Source: Bradyrhizobium sp. 190 (GTDB lineage: Bacteria > Pseudomonadota > Alphaproteobacteria > Rhizobiales > Xanthobacteraceae). Taken from it: DNA of 64,000 nucleotides. The DNA lies in assembly GCF_023073415.1 (NCBI RefSeq), contig NZ_JADPJL010000014.1:1-64000 (forward strand). The letters run 5' to 3'. Under the pieces are notes generated by a model. The model was not told where the DNA came from and did not search any database. It saw only the letters and a program-made list of their open reading frames with translations. The position numbers and the translations under genes were made by a program. This document shows positions 25,845 to 35,231 of the stretch, in pieces (the stretch's first letter is position 1; the number at the start of each line of letters is the position of its first letter).

Positions 25845-26821
25845 GACGCCACCTCGACCGGCGCCTTCCAGCAAGCCACCTGATGGCCGGGTGCGATATC
25901 GCGCAATGGCGGCGGTTGCTGCTTGCAACGCAGGTCCGCGAACGGGCAGCGCGGCGCGAAGCGACAGCCGGCAGGTTGGTTGTTCGGGCTGGGCACCGTT
26001 CCCTCGATGGTGGCGAGGCGTTCGCGGTCGACGTTGATGCGCGGGATCGAGCCGAGCAAGCCGATCGTATAGGGATGCTGCGGATCGGCGAACAGGTCGT
26101 TGACGTCGGCGCTCTCGACGATGCGGCCGGCATACATCACCAGCACCTGATCAGCGACCTCGGCGATGACGCCGAGATCGTGCGTAATGATCAGGATCGC
26201 CATGCCGAGCCGCTGCTGCAGGTCGCTCAGGAGGTCGAGGATCTGGGCCTGGATGGTGACATCCAGCGCCGTCGTCGGCTCGTCGGCGATCAACAGCGCC
26301 GGCTCGCAACTCAGCGCCATCGCGATCATGACGCGCTGGCGCATGCCACCCGACATGTTATGCGGGAAATCGTCGATGCGCTGAGCCGGTGAGGGGATAC
26401 GCACCAGGTCGAGCATCTCGATCGCGCGTTCTCTCGCCGCGCGCGGCGACATCGCGCTGTGGGCCAGGATCGCCTCGATGATCTGCTGGCCGACAGTGTG
26501 GACCGGATTGAGCGAGGTCATCGGCTCCTGGAAGATCATCGACATCTTGCCGCCGCGCAGCTTGCGGCGTTCGTCGGCCGAAAGCCGCAGCACGTCGCGA
26601 TTGCCGAACAGCACCGCCTCGGCCTCGACCTTGCCCGGCGGGCTCGGCACCAGGCCCATCACCGACAGCGACGTCACACTCTTGCCGCAGCCGGACTCGC
26701 CGACAAGGCCGATCGTGCGTCCGCGGGGAACGCTGAAGCTGATGCCGTCGACGGCGCGGAACAGGCCGCGATCCGTCGCGAAGTGGGTTTTCAGCCCACG
26801 AACCTCGAGGAGTGTATCCAT
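25841..26821 (-). CDS. Dipeptide/oligopeptide-type ABC transporter ATPase (DppD-like)
   Basis: A 326-residue ABC ATPase. Walker A is GESGCGKSV near 40, the signature [15 protein letters not shown] near 159 and Walker [14 protein letters not shown] near 180. The C-terminal [14 protein letters not shown] motif marks the DppD/OppD group. Its ATG overlaps the upstream binding-protein stop in a TGATG arrangement, and its own stop overlaps the DppF-like start. With that partner it forms the heterodimeric motor of the importer. Confidence 0.92.
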   Translation of the reverse strand: MDTLLEVRGLKTHFATDRGLFRAVDGISFSVPRGRTIGLVGESGCGKSVTSLSVMGLVPSPPGKVEAEAVLFGNRDVLRLSADERRKLRGGKMSMIFQEPMTSLNPVHTVGQQIIEAILAHSAMSPRAARERAIEMLDLVRIPSPAQRIDDFPHNMSGGMRQRVMIAMALSCEPALLIADEPTTALDVTIQAQILDLLSDLQQRLGMAILIITHDLGVIAEVADQVLVMYAGRIVESADVNDLFADPQHPYTIGLLGSIPRINVDRERLATIEGTVPSPNNQPAGCRFAPRCPFADLRCKQQPPPLRDIAPGHQVACWKAPVEVAS

Positions 26822-28392
26822 CAGAACGAATAATCCAGTCCCTTGTAGAAGGTGTTCTGATAGAGCATGTGCGGCCTGACGCCCTTCATCTTCTTCGAAC
26901 TCGTCGTATACATCGCGACGTTCATTACCGGCATCAACAGATGCTCATTCGTCACCTTCTCCTGCACGCGCGCATAGTTGAGCGCGCGCTCGGTGTCGGT
27001 CAATGCGCCGCGGCCGGCGCTCAGCCACTCGTCGGTCTCGGCGTCCTTCCAGTTCATGCGATTGGGGGTGGGGATGTTCTTCGAGTTGAAATAGATATTC
27101 ATCAGCTCACCCGCCGACAGATAGGGCACCGTCACGGTCCACAGCTCGTAGTCCTGTTTGCCCATCTCGGCTGGCGCAATCGTGGAGTCGTAGCCGACGA
27201 TCTTCCAGTCGACGCCGATCTTGCGCATATAGCCCTGAATGGCTTCGGAGACGCGCGGGAAATAGCTAACCTGCGTGAACAGCACACGGGGCGCGAGCTT
27301 CATGCCGTCCTTCTCGCGGATGCCGTCACTGCCTACCTTCCACCCTGCCTCGTCCAGGAGCTGCTTCGCCCGCTCGACGTCCTCCTTGATGACACCCTTG
27401 GTCTTTTCGGCGAAGTCGAGCGCCTTCGGATCGACGAAGGTGTACGCCGGTTCGGCATTGCCCAGCATGACGCCCTTGACGATGTCGGCGCGATTGATCG
27501 CGATGTTCATCGCCTCGCGCACGCGCTTGTCGGAGACCATCGGGCGCGTGATCTTGTAGCCGTAATACATCAGCTGGAAGTTCGGCTGGGCTTCCTGGAC
27601 AGTCAGGTTGGGCGCAGCCTTGACCTGCGCGATGAATTGCAGCGGAACCTGGTGGCTGAGATCGAATTGACCGCCCATGATCGCGGCGACGCGGCTGGCG
27701 TCCTCGGGCACGATCTTGATGCTGAGCTTGTCGAATTTCACCGGGCCCTTGTTCGTGTACATCGAGGGGCCCCATTTGTAGGCGTCGTGGCGCTTCAGCA
27801 CGATTTCGGTGCGCGGCTGCCAGCTCTCGAAGCACCACGGTCCGGTGCCGTCAATTCCCTTGATGCCGTAGTCCTTGCCCAGCGTTTCCACGCTCTCCTT
27901 GCTATGGATCGCGTTGGTGTACATGGTGAGCTGCAGCAGCAATTCGGAGTAGGGTTCGTTAAGCTCATACTCGACGGTGTAGGGATCGGGCGCGCGGAGT
28001 TCCTTGATGTCGCCGGCGCGCCAATGATACGGCGCCTTGGTGTCGGGATCCTTCAGCCGCTTGAAGCTGTAGACGACGTCGGCGGCGGTGAACTTCTTGC
28101 CGCTGCAGAACGTCACGTCGTCGCGCAGCTTGAAGGTATAGGTTCTGCCGTCCTCGCTGATCGTCCACGACTTGGCGAGATAGGGGATCGCGGTCTTGCC
28201 GTCCCAGTCGAGCGCCACCAACGTATCCTGGAACATGTTGACGATATCCGACGTCGGCGACCACGTCGTGCGCTGGCCGTCGTAATGCGGCGCGTCCAGC
28301 GACTTCATCACCCGCAAGGTCTGCGCCTCGGCGGCTGAAGCAATTCCGACCGCTCCCAGCAGCGCCGCAACGCCCGTCAAAATGCTGCGCAT
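26821..28392 (-). CDS. ABC transporter substrate-binding protein, family 5 (tandem paralogue B)
   Basis: A 523-residue periplasmic protein of the DppA/OppA family with a signal peptide (1 to about 23, ending AEAQ). Family landmarks are [23 protein letters not shown] near 68 and [20 protein letters not shown] near 440. By eye about three quarters of aligned residues are identical to the protein encoded just upstream at 28408, so the two arose by duplication. Two binding proteins served by one set of permeases and ATPases would widen the ligand range. A peptide, a glycoside or an opine could be the ligand; the sequence does not decide. Confidence 0.9.
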   Translation of the reverse strand: MRSILTGVAALLGAVGIASAAEAQTLRVMKSLDAPHYDGQRTTWSPTSDIVNMFQDTLVALDWDGKTAIPYLAKSWTISEDGRTYTFKLRDDVTFCSGKKFTAADVVYSFKRLKDPDTKAPYHWRAGDIKELRAPDPYTVEYELNEPYSELLLQLTMYTNAIHSKESVETLGKDYGIKGIDGTGPWCFESWQPRTEIVLKRHDAYKWGPSMYTNKGPVKFDKLSIKIVPEDASRVAAIMGGQFDLSHQVPLQFIAQVKAAPNLTVQEAQPNFQLMYYGYKITRPMVSDKRVREAMNIAINRADIVKGVMLGNAEPAYTFVDPKALDFAEKTKGVIKEDVERAKQLLDEAGWKVGSDGIREKDGMKLAPRVLFTQVSYFPRVSEAIQGYMRKIGVDWKIVGYDSTIAPAEMGKQDYELWTVTVPYLSAGELMNIYFNSKNIPTPNRMNWKDAETDEWLSAGRGALTDTERALNYARVQEKVTNEHLLMPVMNVAMYTTSSKKMKGVRPHMLYQNTFYKGLDYSF

Positions 28393-28407
28393 CGTATTCT
28401 CTCCCTG

Positions 28408-29976
28408 TTATTTCTGGCGCGACACGTCCAGGCCTTTGTAAAAAGTGTTCTGGTAGATCATGTGCGGCCTGGCATCGGTGATCTTCTTGTTGGCCACCTG
28501 GTCCATGTTGATGTTGAGCACGGGTATCCAGAGGTGCTCGCGCATCACCTTCTGCTGCACCAGCGCATAGTATTTGGCGCGGTCGGCCTCGGTCAGTGCC
28601 GAGCGGCCCTGCTTCAGCCAATCATCAGTCTCGGCGTCCTTCCAGTTCATCCGGTTCGGCGTCGGGATGTTCCTGGAGTCGAAGTAGATGTTCATGAGGT
28701 CGCCGGCCGACAGATAGGGCACTGTCACCGACCAGATTTCGTAGTCCTGCTCGGCCATCTTGGCGGGAGCAATGGTGGAGTCCCAGGGCTGAAGCTGCCA
28801 CTGCACGCCGATGCGGCGCAGGTAGCCCTGGATCGCCTCGGCGACCCGCGGCGTGTTGCCGGCCTGGGTATAGTAGACCTTGGGCTGCAGCTTGACGCCG
28901 TCCTTCTCGCGGACGCCGTCGCTGCCCATCTTCCAGCCGGCCTCGTCGAGCAGCGCCTTTGCGCGCTCAATGTCCTCCTTCACGATGCCCTTGGTGCCGG
29001 CGTCGTGATCGAGGGCGTCGGGATCGACGATAGTGAAGGCAGGATCGGCGTTGCCGAGCAGGATACCTTTGGCAATCTCGCCGCGGTTGATGGCGATGCT
29101 CATCGCCTCTCGCACCCGCCGGTCCTCCACCATCGGCCGCGTCGTCTTGAAGCCGAAATAGAGCAACTGAAAATTCGGCTTGGCGGCGGTGACGGTCAGC
29201 ATCGGGGCGGCCTTGGCCTGGGCGATGAAGGCCGGAGGAAACTGGTGGGTCATGTCGAACTGCCCGGCCATCATCGCTGCGACGCGGCTGGACTCCTCGG
29301 GCATGATCTTCATGCTGAGCTTTTCGAACTTCACCGGCCCCTTGTTCTTGTACAAAGACGGGCCCCATTTGTAGGCGTCGTGGCGCTTGAGCACGATCTC
29401 GGTGCGCGGCTGCCAACTATCGAAACACCAGGGTCCGGTGCCGTCGGCGCCCTTGATGCCGTAATCCTTGCCGAGCGCCTCGACGCTCTCCTTGTTATGG
29501 ATGACGTTGGTGAACATCGTTAGTTGCAGCAGCAGTTCGGAGTAAGGCTCGTTCAGCTCATACTCGACGGTGTGGGGGTCGGGCGCGCGCAGCTCCTTGA
29601 TATTGCCCGCGCGCCAGGCATAGGGCGCCTTGATCGCGGGATCCTTCAGGCGCTTGAAGGTGTAGACGACGTCATCGGCGGTGAATTTCTTGCCGCTGCA
29701 GAACGACACGTCGTCGCGGAGCTTGAATGTATAGGTTCTGCCGTCCTCGCTGATCGTCCACGACTTGGCGAGATAGGGAACCGGCGTACGGCCGTCCCAG
29801 TCGAGCGCCACCAGCGTGTCCTGGAACATGTTGACGATGTCGGAGGTCGGTCCCCAGGTCGTGCGTTGCGCATCGTAATGCGGCGCGTCGATGCCCTTCA
29901 TCAGTTGGAGCGTCTGGGCCGTTGCCGGGCCCGTAACGCTGAGTGCCAGACACATTCCCAGTACGATCCTGATCAT
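28408..29976 (-). CDS. ABC transporter substrate-binding protein, family 5 (tandem paralogue A)
   Basis: A 522-residue DppA/OppA-family protein with a signal peptide (1 to about 20, ending ATAQ). The ATG at 29974-29976 overlaps the permease stop as ATGA; a longer upstream frame is antisense noise over the permease. It shares long identical blocks with its neighbour, for example [19 protein letters not shown] and [15 protein letters not shown]. Differences cluster in the middle of the chain, for instance LTVTAAKPNFQLLYFGFKTT against [20 protein letters not shown], where ligand contacts may lie. Confidence 0.9.
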   Translation of the reverse strand: MIRIVLGMCLALSVTGPATAQTLQLMKGIDAPHYDAQRTTWGPTSDIVNMFQDTLVALDWDGRTPVPYLAKSWTISEDGRTYTFKLRDDVSFCSGKKFTADDVVYTFKRLKDPAIKAPYAWRAGNIKELRAPDPHTVEYELNEPYSELLLQLTMFTNVIHNKESVEALGKDYGIKGADGTGPWCFDSWQPRTEIVLKRHDAYKWGPSLYKNKGPVKFEKLSMKIMPEESSRVAAMMAGQFDMTHQFPPAFIAQAKAAPMLTVTAAKPNFQLLYFGFKTTRPMVEDRRVREAMSIAINRGEIAKGILLGNADPAFTIVDPDALDHDAGTKGIVKEDIERAKALLDEAGWKMGSDGVREKDGVKLQPKVYYTQAGNTPRVAEAIQGYLRRIGVQWQLQPWDSTIAPAKMAEQDYEIWSVTVPYLSAGDLMNIYFDSRNIPTPNRMNWKDAETDDWLKQGRSALTEADRAKYYALVQQKVMREHLWIPVLNINMDQVANKKITDARPHMIYQNTFYKGLDVSRQK

Positions 29977-30860
29977 GTCTGCAGCCTCGGATCGAGGACG
30001 TCGCGGAATGCGTCGCCCAGAAGATTGGCGGCCAGCACGATCACGAAGATCGCACAGCTCGGGATCGTCGCGATGTGCGGCGCCATGAACAGGAAGTCGC
30101 GGCCTTGCGCTGCCATCATGCCGAGTTCGGCGGTCGGCGGTTGCGCGCCCATGCCGAGGAAGCCGAGCGCGGCGCCGATCAGGATGATCTGGCCGAAGCG
30201 TAAGGTAAGAAACACGAAGATCGTCGAAATGCAGTTGAGCGTCAGATAGCGCCAGATCAGTTCGCGGTCGCACACGCCGACGGCGCGGCCGGCTTCCATG
30301 AATTCCTGGCCCATCACGCTTATCGCAGCACCTCGCGCCACTCGCGCGACATCGGGCACGGTGGCGACGACGAGCGCGATCACCACGGCCGTCAACCCGG
30401 CGCCGAAGATCGCGGCGACCGCCAGCCCGATCAGGATCGCGGGGAAGGCCAGCATCACGTCGACCAGCCGCATGATCCAGCCATCGAGACGGCGATAATA
30501 GGCGGCGAGGATGCCGAGAACGCCGCCGATGACGCCGCCGACGATCACGCCGACCAGCCCCAGCATCAACGTGTTACGCGTGCCGTAGATGACGCGGCTG
30601 AAGATGTCCCGGCCGGTGTTGTCGGTGCCGAACCAGTGCTCTGCGCCGGGCGGCTGCATCACCTTGGTGAGATCCGTGAAGTAGGGATCGTAGGGCGCGA
30701 TCCAGGGCGCAAACATTGCGGCGAACACGATCACCGTGAGCACCAGCCCGGCCATGGCAGCCACGCGGTCGCGCGCCAGACGGCGCAGCACCCCGGAACG
30801 GGCGAATACGCCGGTGTCGCGCTCTTGGACAAAGCCTGTATCGAGAGCCTCGGCGCTCAT
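29973..30860 (-). CDS. ABC transporter permease (DppC-like)
   Basis: A 295-residue inner-membrane permease with about six helices. GTDNTGRDIFSRVIYGTRNTL near residue 80 is the DppC/OppC signature, and an EAGRAVGVCDRELIWRYLTLNCI stretch near 200 is the EAA-type loop that docks the ATPase. The ATG at 30858-30860 overlaps the DppB-like stop as ATGA. It is the second gene of the importer operon. Confidence 0.92.
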   Translation of the reverse strand: MSAEALDTGFVQERDTGVFARSGVLRRLARDRVAAMAGLVLTVIVFAAMFAPWIAPYDPYFTDLTKVMQPPGAEHWFGTDNTGRDIFSRVIYGTRNTLMLGLVGVIVGGVIGGVLGILAAYYRRLDGWIMRLVDVMLAFPAILIGLAVAAIFGAGLTAVVIALVVATVPDVARVARGAAISVMGQEFMEAGRAVGVCDRELIWRYLTLNCISTIFVFLTLRFGQIILIGAALGFLGMGAQPPTAELGMMAAQGRDFLFMAPHIATIPSCAIFVIVLAANLLGDAFRDVLDPRLQT

Positions 30861-31795
30861 CGTCGCTGCACCCTCGGATCGAGATAGACGTAGAGCACAT
30901 CGACCAGCAGGTTGATCGACAGGAAGGCGATCGCGAGGATCATGATCGCGCCCTGTGCGGTCGGAAAATCGCTGGAGACGATGGCGCCGACGGCGAGCCG
31001 GCCGACGCCGGGCCACGAGAACATGGTCTCGGTGACGACGGCACCGCCGAGCAGGAACGCCGCCTGCAGCCCGATCAGCGTGACGACGGGGATCATGGCG
31101 TTGCGCAGCGCGTGATGGATGATCACCACCCGTTCACGCAGTCCCTTGGCGCGCGCCGTGCGTACGAAATCGGCGCCGAGCACTTCGAGCACGGCGGTGC
31201 GCGTCAGGCGCGCGATCGGGCCGATCAGCACCGCGCCCAGCGTCAGCGCCGGCAGGATCAGGCTCGGCAGTCCGCCGTCCCATATCGGCCCGGTGCGGCC
31301 GGTGAATGGCAAGAGCGCCCATTTGAACCCGACATACTGGATCAGGATCAGGCCGATGAAGAACACCGGCATCGATACGCCGGCCACCGAGCAGGCCATG
31401 ATGACGCGGTCAGTGAGGCGGCCGCGGTTGACGGCGGCCAGCGTTCCGAGCGCGAGCCCGATCGGCACGGCGAGCAGCATCGCGCCCAGCATCAGTTCGA
31501 CCGTAGGCCCGATGGTCATCGCCAGTTCCTCGCTCACCATCCGGTTGGAAATGATGGAGCGGCCGAGATCCCCACGCAGCACACGCAGGATGTATTCGAA
31601 GAACTGGATGGGAATAGATCTGTCGAGGCCGAGTTCCAGGCGGATGGCGGCGATGGTCTCGGCCTTGGCATCGGGCCCGGCAATGATCATCGCCGGATCG
31701 GCCGGCACGACCTGCAACAGGCAAAAGCAGAGGAAGAGAACCCCGAGCAAGGCGGGGAACGAAATCAGCAGACGATGGACGATCTGTTGTCCCAT
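30857..31795 (-). CDS. ABC transporter permease (DppB-like)
   Basis: A 312-residue permease with six helices, first gene of the minus-strand importer operon. LLGVLFLCFCLLQVVPADPAM near residue 17 and the EAA loop TARAKGLRERVVIIHHALRNA near 200 are typical of DppB/OppB. The order dppB-dppC-binding protein A-binding protein B-dppD-dppF, with overlapping starts and stops, indicates one transcript. The promoter should lie in the roughly 490 bp gap upstream, which contains paired palindromes at 31998-32027. Confidence 0.92.
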   Translation of the reverse strand: MGQQIVHRLLISFPALLGVLFLCFCLLQVVPADPAMIIAGPDAKAETIAAIRLELGLDRSIPIQFFEYILRVLRGDLGRSIISNRMVSEELAMTIGPTVELMLGAMLLAVPIGLALGTLAAVNRGRLTDRVIMACSVAGVSMPVFFIGLILIQYVGFKWALLPFTGRTGPIWDGGLPSLILPALTLGAVLIGPIARLTRTAVLEVLGADFVRTARAKGLRERVVIIHHALRNAMIPVVTLIGLQAAFLLGGAVVTETMFSWPGVGRLAVGAIVSSDFPTAQGAIMILAIAFLSINLLVDVLYVYLDPRVQRR

Positions 31796-31997
31796 GCGAC
31801 GCCAACGGACGAGTTCGGCCTAAAGGAACTCACGCGCCGACGTTGACGCTTTTGTTTCCCCCTCGGCAGCCGCGCTTCGTCCGACGTGCGCAGCTTTTGC
31901 TTATAGCTGGATAGTGGCACCTGTCCGACGCGGCGTCACGCCCAATTTGCCAATTCGTTCCGGCTGCGTCCTTTTGCGCGTGATGCTGTGATGACAT

Positions 31998-32027
31998 TTC
32001 GCAATGCGAATATTTCGTCTCACGAAA
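31998..32027. promoter_or_regulatory. Pair of adjacent perfect palindromes (IclR-like operator?)
   Basis: TTCGCAATGCGAA at 31998-32010 is a perfect 13 bp palindrome, and TTTCGTCTCACGAAA at 32013-32027 is a perfect 15 bp palindrome with a 3 bp centre. The TTTCG/CGAAA half-sites recall IclR-family operators. They lie about 200 bp upstream of the importer operon and 260 bp upstream of the SulP gene in a 494 bp gap (31796-32289). The rest of that gap shows no gene or other motif I can support. No regulator gene is adjacent. Confidence 0.55.
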
Positions 32028-32289
32028 ACAAGTGCACACGTGCAGGTCGTCGCTCTTTACTGGTGGCGCGTGCGAAGGATGCGCACAACCTAAAGCGGAC
32101 GCGGGCTGTCGACGTCGAAAGTGTTGCTGGATGCCGCGATCGCTCATCGCAACCTCAGGCATGCTGGCGTCGGCTGATCCGTGCTTTTACGGGGGCTCAT
32201 CTCCACGCCATTGCGATGATCGGGAGTTTTTCTGGTTCCGCCTTTAGCCCTTCGCTATAATCCGCGAATCCTTGATCGGTTAATATGCA

Positions 32290-33564
32290 ATGCCTGATGG
32301 CTCTGCCAGCGCCCATCATTACCGCCCCAAGCTCGTCACCGTGTTGTCGGAGGGCTACGTTCTCGCCAGCTTTCGCAAGGATATGCTGGCCGCGCTGACA
32401 GTTGCGATTGTCGCGCTCCCGCTCTCGATGGCGATCGCCGTTGCCTCGGGCGTGTCGCCCGAGCGGGGATTATATGCCGCCGTCATCGGCGGCTTTTTAG
32501 TATCGGCGCTGGGCGGCAGCCGTTATCAGATCGGCGGTCCCGCCGGCGCGTTCATCGTCCTCGTATCGGCCACCGTGGCGCGATTTGGCCTCGAAGGGTT
32601 GTTGCTGACGGTTTTCATCTCCGGTTTCATGCTGACGCTGATCGGCTTGCTGAGGCTCGGCGCGCTGATCCGTTATATTCCCCATGCGGTGACCATCGGC
32701 TTCACCTGCGGCATCGCGGTGACGATCTTTGCCAGCCAGCTCAGGGATCTCGGCGGATTGAAACTGCCTGCCGCCGAACCAGGGCCGTTATTGCCAAAGC
32801 TCGCCGCGCTCGGGCAAGCGCTGCCGACGCTCAATCCTGCTGCGCTCGCCGTCGGCGTTGGTTCGGCCGCCTTGATCTTCCTGCTGCGGCGCCTCGTGCC
32901 GAACTGGCCGGGAATGTTGATCGCGGTCGTTCTGGCCTCGGTCGCTGCCTGGCTGTTCCACCTGCCGGTGGAAACGGTCGGCAGCCGTTTTGGCCAGCTT
33001 CCGGATGGTCTGCCGGGGCCGCGTCTGCCTGATATCTCTTACGCAACCATTCTCGAAGTGTTGCCGGCGGCGCTTTCCTTCACGCTGCTGGGCGCAGTCG
33101 AAAGCCTGCTGTCCGCAAAGGTCGCCGACGGCATGACCGGGCGCAAGCATCGCTACAATATGGAGGTGGTGGCGCAAGGCATCGCCAACGTCGCCTCCGC
33201 CATCTTCGGCGGCATCAGCGTGACAGGTACGATCGCCCGTACGGCCACCAATATCCGCGCGGGCGCGTGCAGCCCGGTCTCCGGCATGGCGCATGCGTTG
33301 TTCGTGCTGATGTTCATGGCGACCGCAGCGCCCTTGGCGAGTTTTGTTCCGCTGTCGGCGCTGGCCGGTGTGCTGGTGGTGGTGTGCTGGAACATGGCCG
33401 AGAAGGAAGAATTTTCGCGCCTGCTTCACGACTGGCGCCCGGCCTGCGTGCTGATCGCGACCTTCGGCCTGACGCTGATCGAAGACCTGACGATCGGCAT
33501 CATCGCCGGGTGCGTACTGGCGGCAGCGCTTGCGATCTATGATCGCGTTCGCTCTCGCGTCTAA
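32290..33564 (+). CDS. SulP-family anion permease without a STAS domain
   Basis: A 424-residue polytopic membrane protein of the SLC26/SulP family. PLSMAIAVASGVSPERGLYAAVIGGFLVSALGGSRYQIGGP near residues 42-80 covers the conserved TM1-TM3 substrate region, and EVVAQGIANVASAIFGGISVTGTIARTATNI near 293-323 is the matching half. The chain stops right after the last helix, so the cytoplasmic STAS domain usual in this family is missing. Sulfate, bicarbonate or a dicarboxylate are possible substrates. The stop TAA overlaps the convergent DUF2889 stop (CTAA at 33561-33564). Confidence 0.88.
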   Translation: MPDGSASAHHYRPKLVTVLSEGYVLASFRKDMLAALTVAIVALPLSMAIAVASGVSPERGLYAAVIGGFLVSALGGSRYQIGGPAGAFIVLVSATVARFGLEGLLLTVFISGFMLTLIGLLRLGALIRYIPHAVTIGFTCGIAVTIFASQLRDLGGLKLPAAEPGPLLPKLAALGQALPTLNPAALAVGVGSAALIFLLRRLVPNWPGMLIAVVLASVAAWLFHLPVETVGSRFGQLPDGLPGPRLPDISYATILEVLPAALSFTLLGAVESLLSAKVADGMTGRKHRYNMEVVAQGIANVASAIFGGISVTGTIARTATNIRAGACSPVSGMAHALFVLMFMATAAPLASFVPLSALAGVLVVVCWNMAEKEEFSRLLHDWRPACVLIATFGLTLIEDLTIGIIAGCVLAAALAIYDRVRSRV

Positions 33565-34142
33565 TCCTTCGCGGTCGGCTTGGTCGCGAACTGCGGGAAC
33601 ATCGCGGCGACGATCGGGCCGTCGGTGCGCCAGGAATGGCAGCCGCCGATGAAGAATGGACGTTCGCCGGAGTTCTGCTGGTTCTCCAGCGTGTCCCTGC
33701 CTTCCGGCTTCTTGCCGTAGGACATGGTCTGGTACAGCGTGGTCACGGCGGGGCCGAGCAATTCCATCAGATGCGTGCAGGTCTCGAGCCGGCCGATCTT
33801 GCGCCGCACCGTTTCGCGCCAGCCGGGGCCGATGCGCTCGCCGATCAGACGTTCAAGGATCGGCTCGACCTCGACGCAGGTCGGGTAGGGCGTCGCGCGC
33901 ATCATCGCTTCCGCTTCGCGGATGGTCATGCTGTCGTCGATCGCAATGCGCAGGCCGATATCGTGCACGGGATCGCCCGGCTTCAGTTCGCCGCGAAACC
34001 GATCGGCGCGCTGGGTGAAGGGCTTTGTGTCGCGCAGCCATGCCTCGACTTCCCAGAGCCCGTCGTCGCGCAGAAAGCCTTCGCATTCGACCGATCGCGT
34101 ATGCATCAGGCGGCGCGATTTGTTGCTATTTTCCAGAGGCAT
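33561..34142 (-). CDS. DUF2889-family protein
   Basis: A 193-residue soluble protein that I recognize as DUF2889. Visible features are VECEGFLRDDGLWEVEAWLRDTKPF near residue 18, an IAIDDSMTIREAEAMM block near 67, a cysteine in PYPTCVEVEP, and CTHLMELLGPAVTTLYQTM near 122. The family has no proven activity. Homologues often occur near aromatic or CoA-ester catabolic genes. It lies 29 bp behind a quinone oxidoreductase gene on the same strand and may be its operon partner. Confidence 0.8.
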   Translation of the reverse strand: MPLENSNKSRRLMHTRSVECEGFLRDDGLWEVEAWLRDTKPFTQRADRFRGELKPGDPVHDIGLRIAIDDSMTIREAEAMMRATPYPTCVEVEPILERLIGERIGPGWRETVRRKIGRLETCTHLMELLGPAVTTLYQTMSYGKKPEGRDTLENQQNSGERPFFIGGCHSWRTDGPIVAAMFPQFATKPTAKD

Positions 34143-34171
34143 CAGTTCGTATCCTGCATTGATGCGTCACC

Positions 34172-35149
34172 TCAGTCGAATTTGACGATCATCTTGCCGA
34201 GCGCCGATCGCGACTGCATGGTCTTGAACGCCTCGCGGAAATTCTCGAACGGCACGACCTTGCCGACCACGGGCCGCAATTTGCCCGATGCCAGCCAGTC
34301 GAACAATTGCGCCATCAGGCGGGTATGCGTCTCCGGCTCGCGCTTCTGGATCTGGGCGAGATCGACGCCGAGCAGCGCACCGCCCTTGAGCAGCGGCAGG
34401 TTGAACGCCAGCGCCGGGATGGTGCCCGAGGCGAAGCCTACGACCAGATGCCGCCCGCGCCAGGCAATCGAGCGAAACGCCTGCAGCGAGACTTCGCCGC
34501 CGACGGGGTCGAAAATAACGTCCGGCCCATGCCCGCCGGTGAGTTCCTTGAGCGTGTCCCGCCAATCCGACTTGGTGTAGTCGATGGTGTCATCGGCGCC
34601 GAACTGCACCGCGAAGGCGCGCTTCTCCGCCGTCGAGGCGGCGGCGATCACCCGGGCGCCTATCAGTTTGCCGATCTGGACGGCGGCGATGCCGACGCCG
34701 CCGGCCGCGCCCAGCACCAGCAATATCTCGCCTTCGCGCAACGACGCACGGGCATCCAACGCGTAAAGCCCGGTCAGATAGTTTGCCTGAAACGATGCGC
34801 CGGCCTCGAAGGGAACTTGCGGCGGCAGGTGCTTGAGCGCCGCTGACGATACCGAGATGTATTCAGCCAGCGCGCCGGAACGGGTCATGCCGACCACCGG
34901 CATATCAGGCTTGAACGCGGTGACGTCGTCGGCAACGGCGTCGACGATGCCGGCAAACTCCGTACCCGGCACGAACGGCAGCGGATCCTTGGTCTGATAA
35001 AGCCCTTGCACCTTCAATCCGTCGACGAAGCCGACCGCCGCGGCGCCGACCTTGACGCGGACTTCGCCTTTGGAAACGCCGGGCGTATCGATCTCCTTGA
35101 TCGAGATGCCGTCGATCGAATTGTAGCTGTCGACAACCACGGCCTTCAT
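34172..35149 (-). CDS. NADPH:quinone oxidoreductase family protein (zinc-free MDR)
   Basis: A 325-residue medium-chain reductase. VPGTEFAGIVDAVADDV near 60 and ILLVLGAAGGVGIAAVQIGKLIGARVIA near 140 are the QOR signatures, and no structural-zinc cysteine cluster is present. The ATG at 35147-35149 is the first that fits the domain. The natural electron acceptor (quinone, enoyl-CoA or another activated alkene) cannot be read from sequence. It lies between the DUF2889 gene and the LLM monooxygenase, all on the minus strand. Confidence 0.88.
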   Translation of the reverse strand: MKAVVVDSYNSIDGISIKEIDTPGVSKGEVRVKVGAAAVGFVDGLKVQGLYQTKDPLPFVPGTEFAGIVDAVADDVTAFKPDMPVVGMTRSGALAEYISVSSAALKHLPPQVPFEAGASFQANYLTGLYALDARASLREGEILLVLGAAGGVGIAAVQIGKLIGARVIAAASTAEKRAFAVQFGADDTIDYTKSDWRDTLKELTGGHGPDVIFDPVGGEVSLQAFRSIAWRGRHLVVGFASGTIPALAFNLPLLKGGALLGVDLAQIQKREPETHTRLMAQLFDWLASGKLRPVVGKVVPFENFREAFKTMQSRSALGKMIVKFD

Positions 35150-35231
35150 GCGATTTCTTCCATGCGTTTTCTTTTGGGGCTCCAATGCATTACGCCGACA
35201 TCTTGAGGTGCTTGCAGATTCTTCGGAAGCA

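Noticed and set aside
26812..28338. A 508-codon open frame antisense to a binding-protein gene
   Set aside because: It lies wholly opposite a strongly supported DppA-family gene, is rich in Arg/Val/Leu/Asp, and shows no domain. It follows from GC-rich codon use on the other strand.
32031..32045. GTGCACACGTGCA as a further palindrome near the importer promoter
   Set aside because: The centre does not match and the arms are short, so it is weaker than the two palindromes at 31998-32027.
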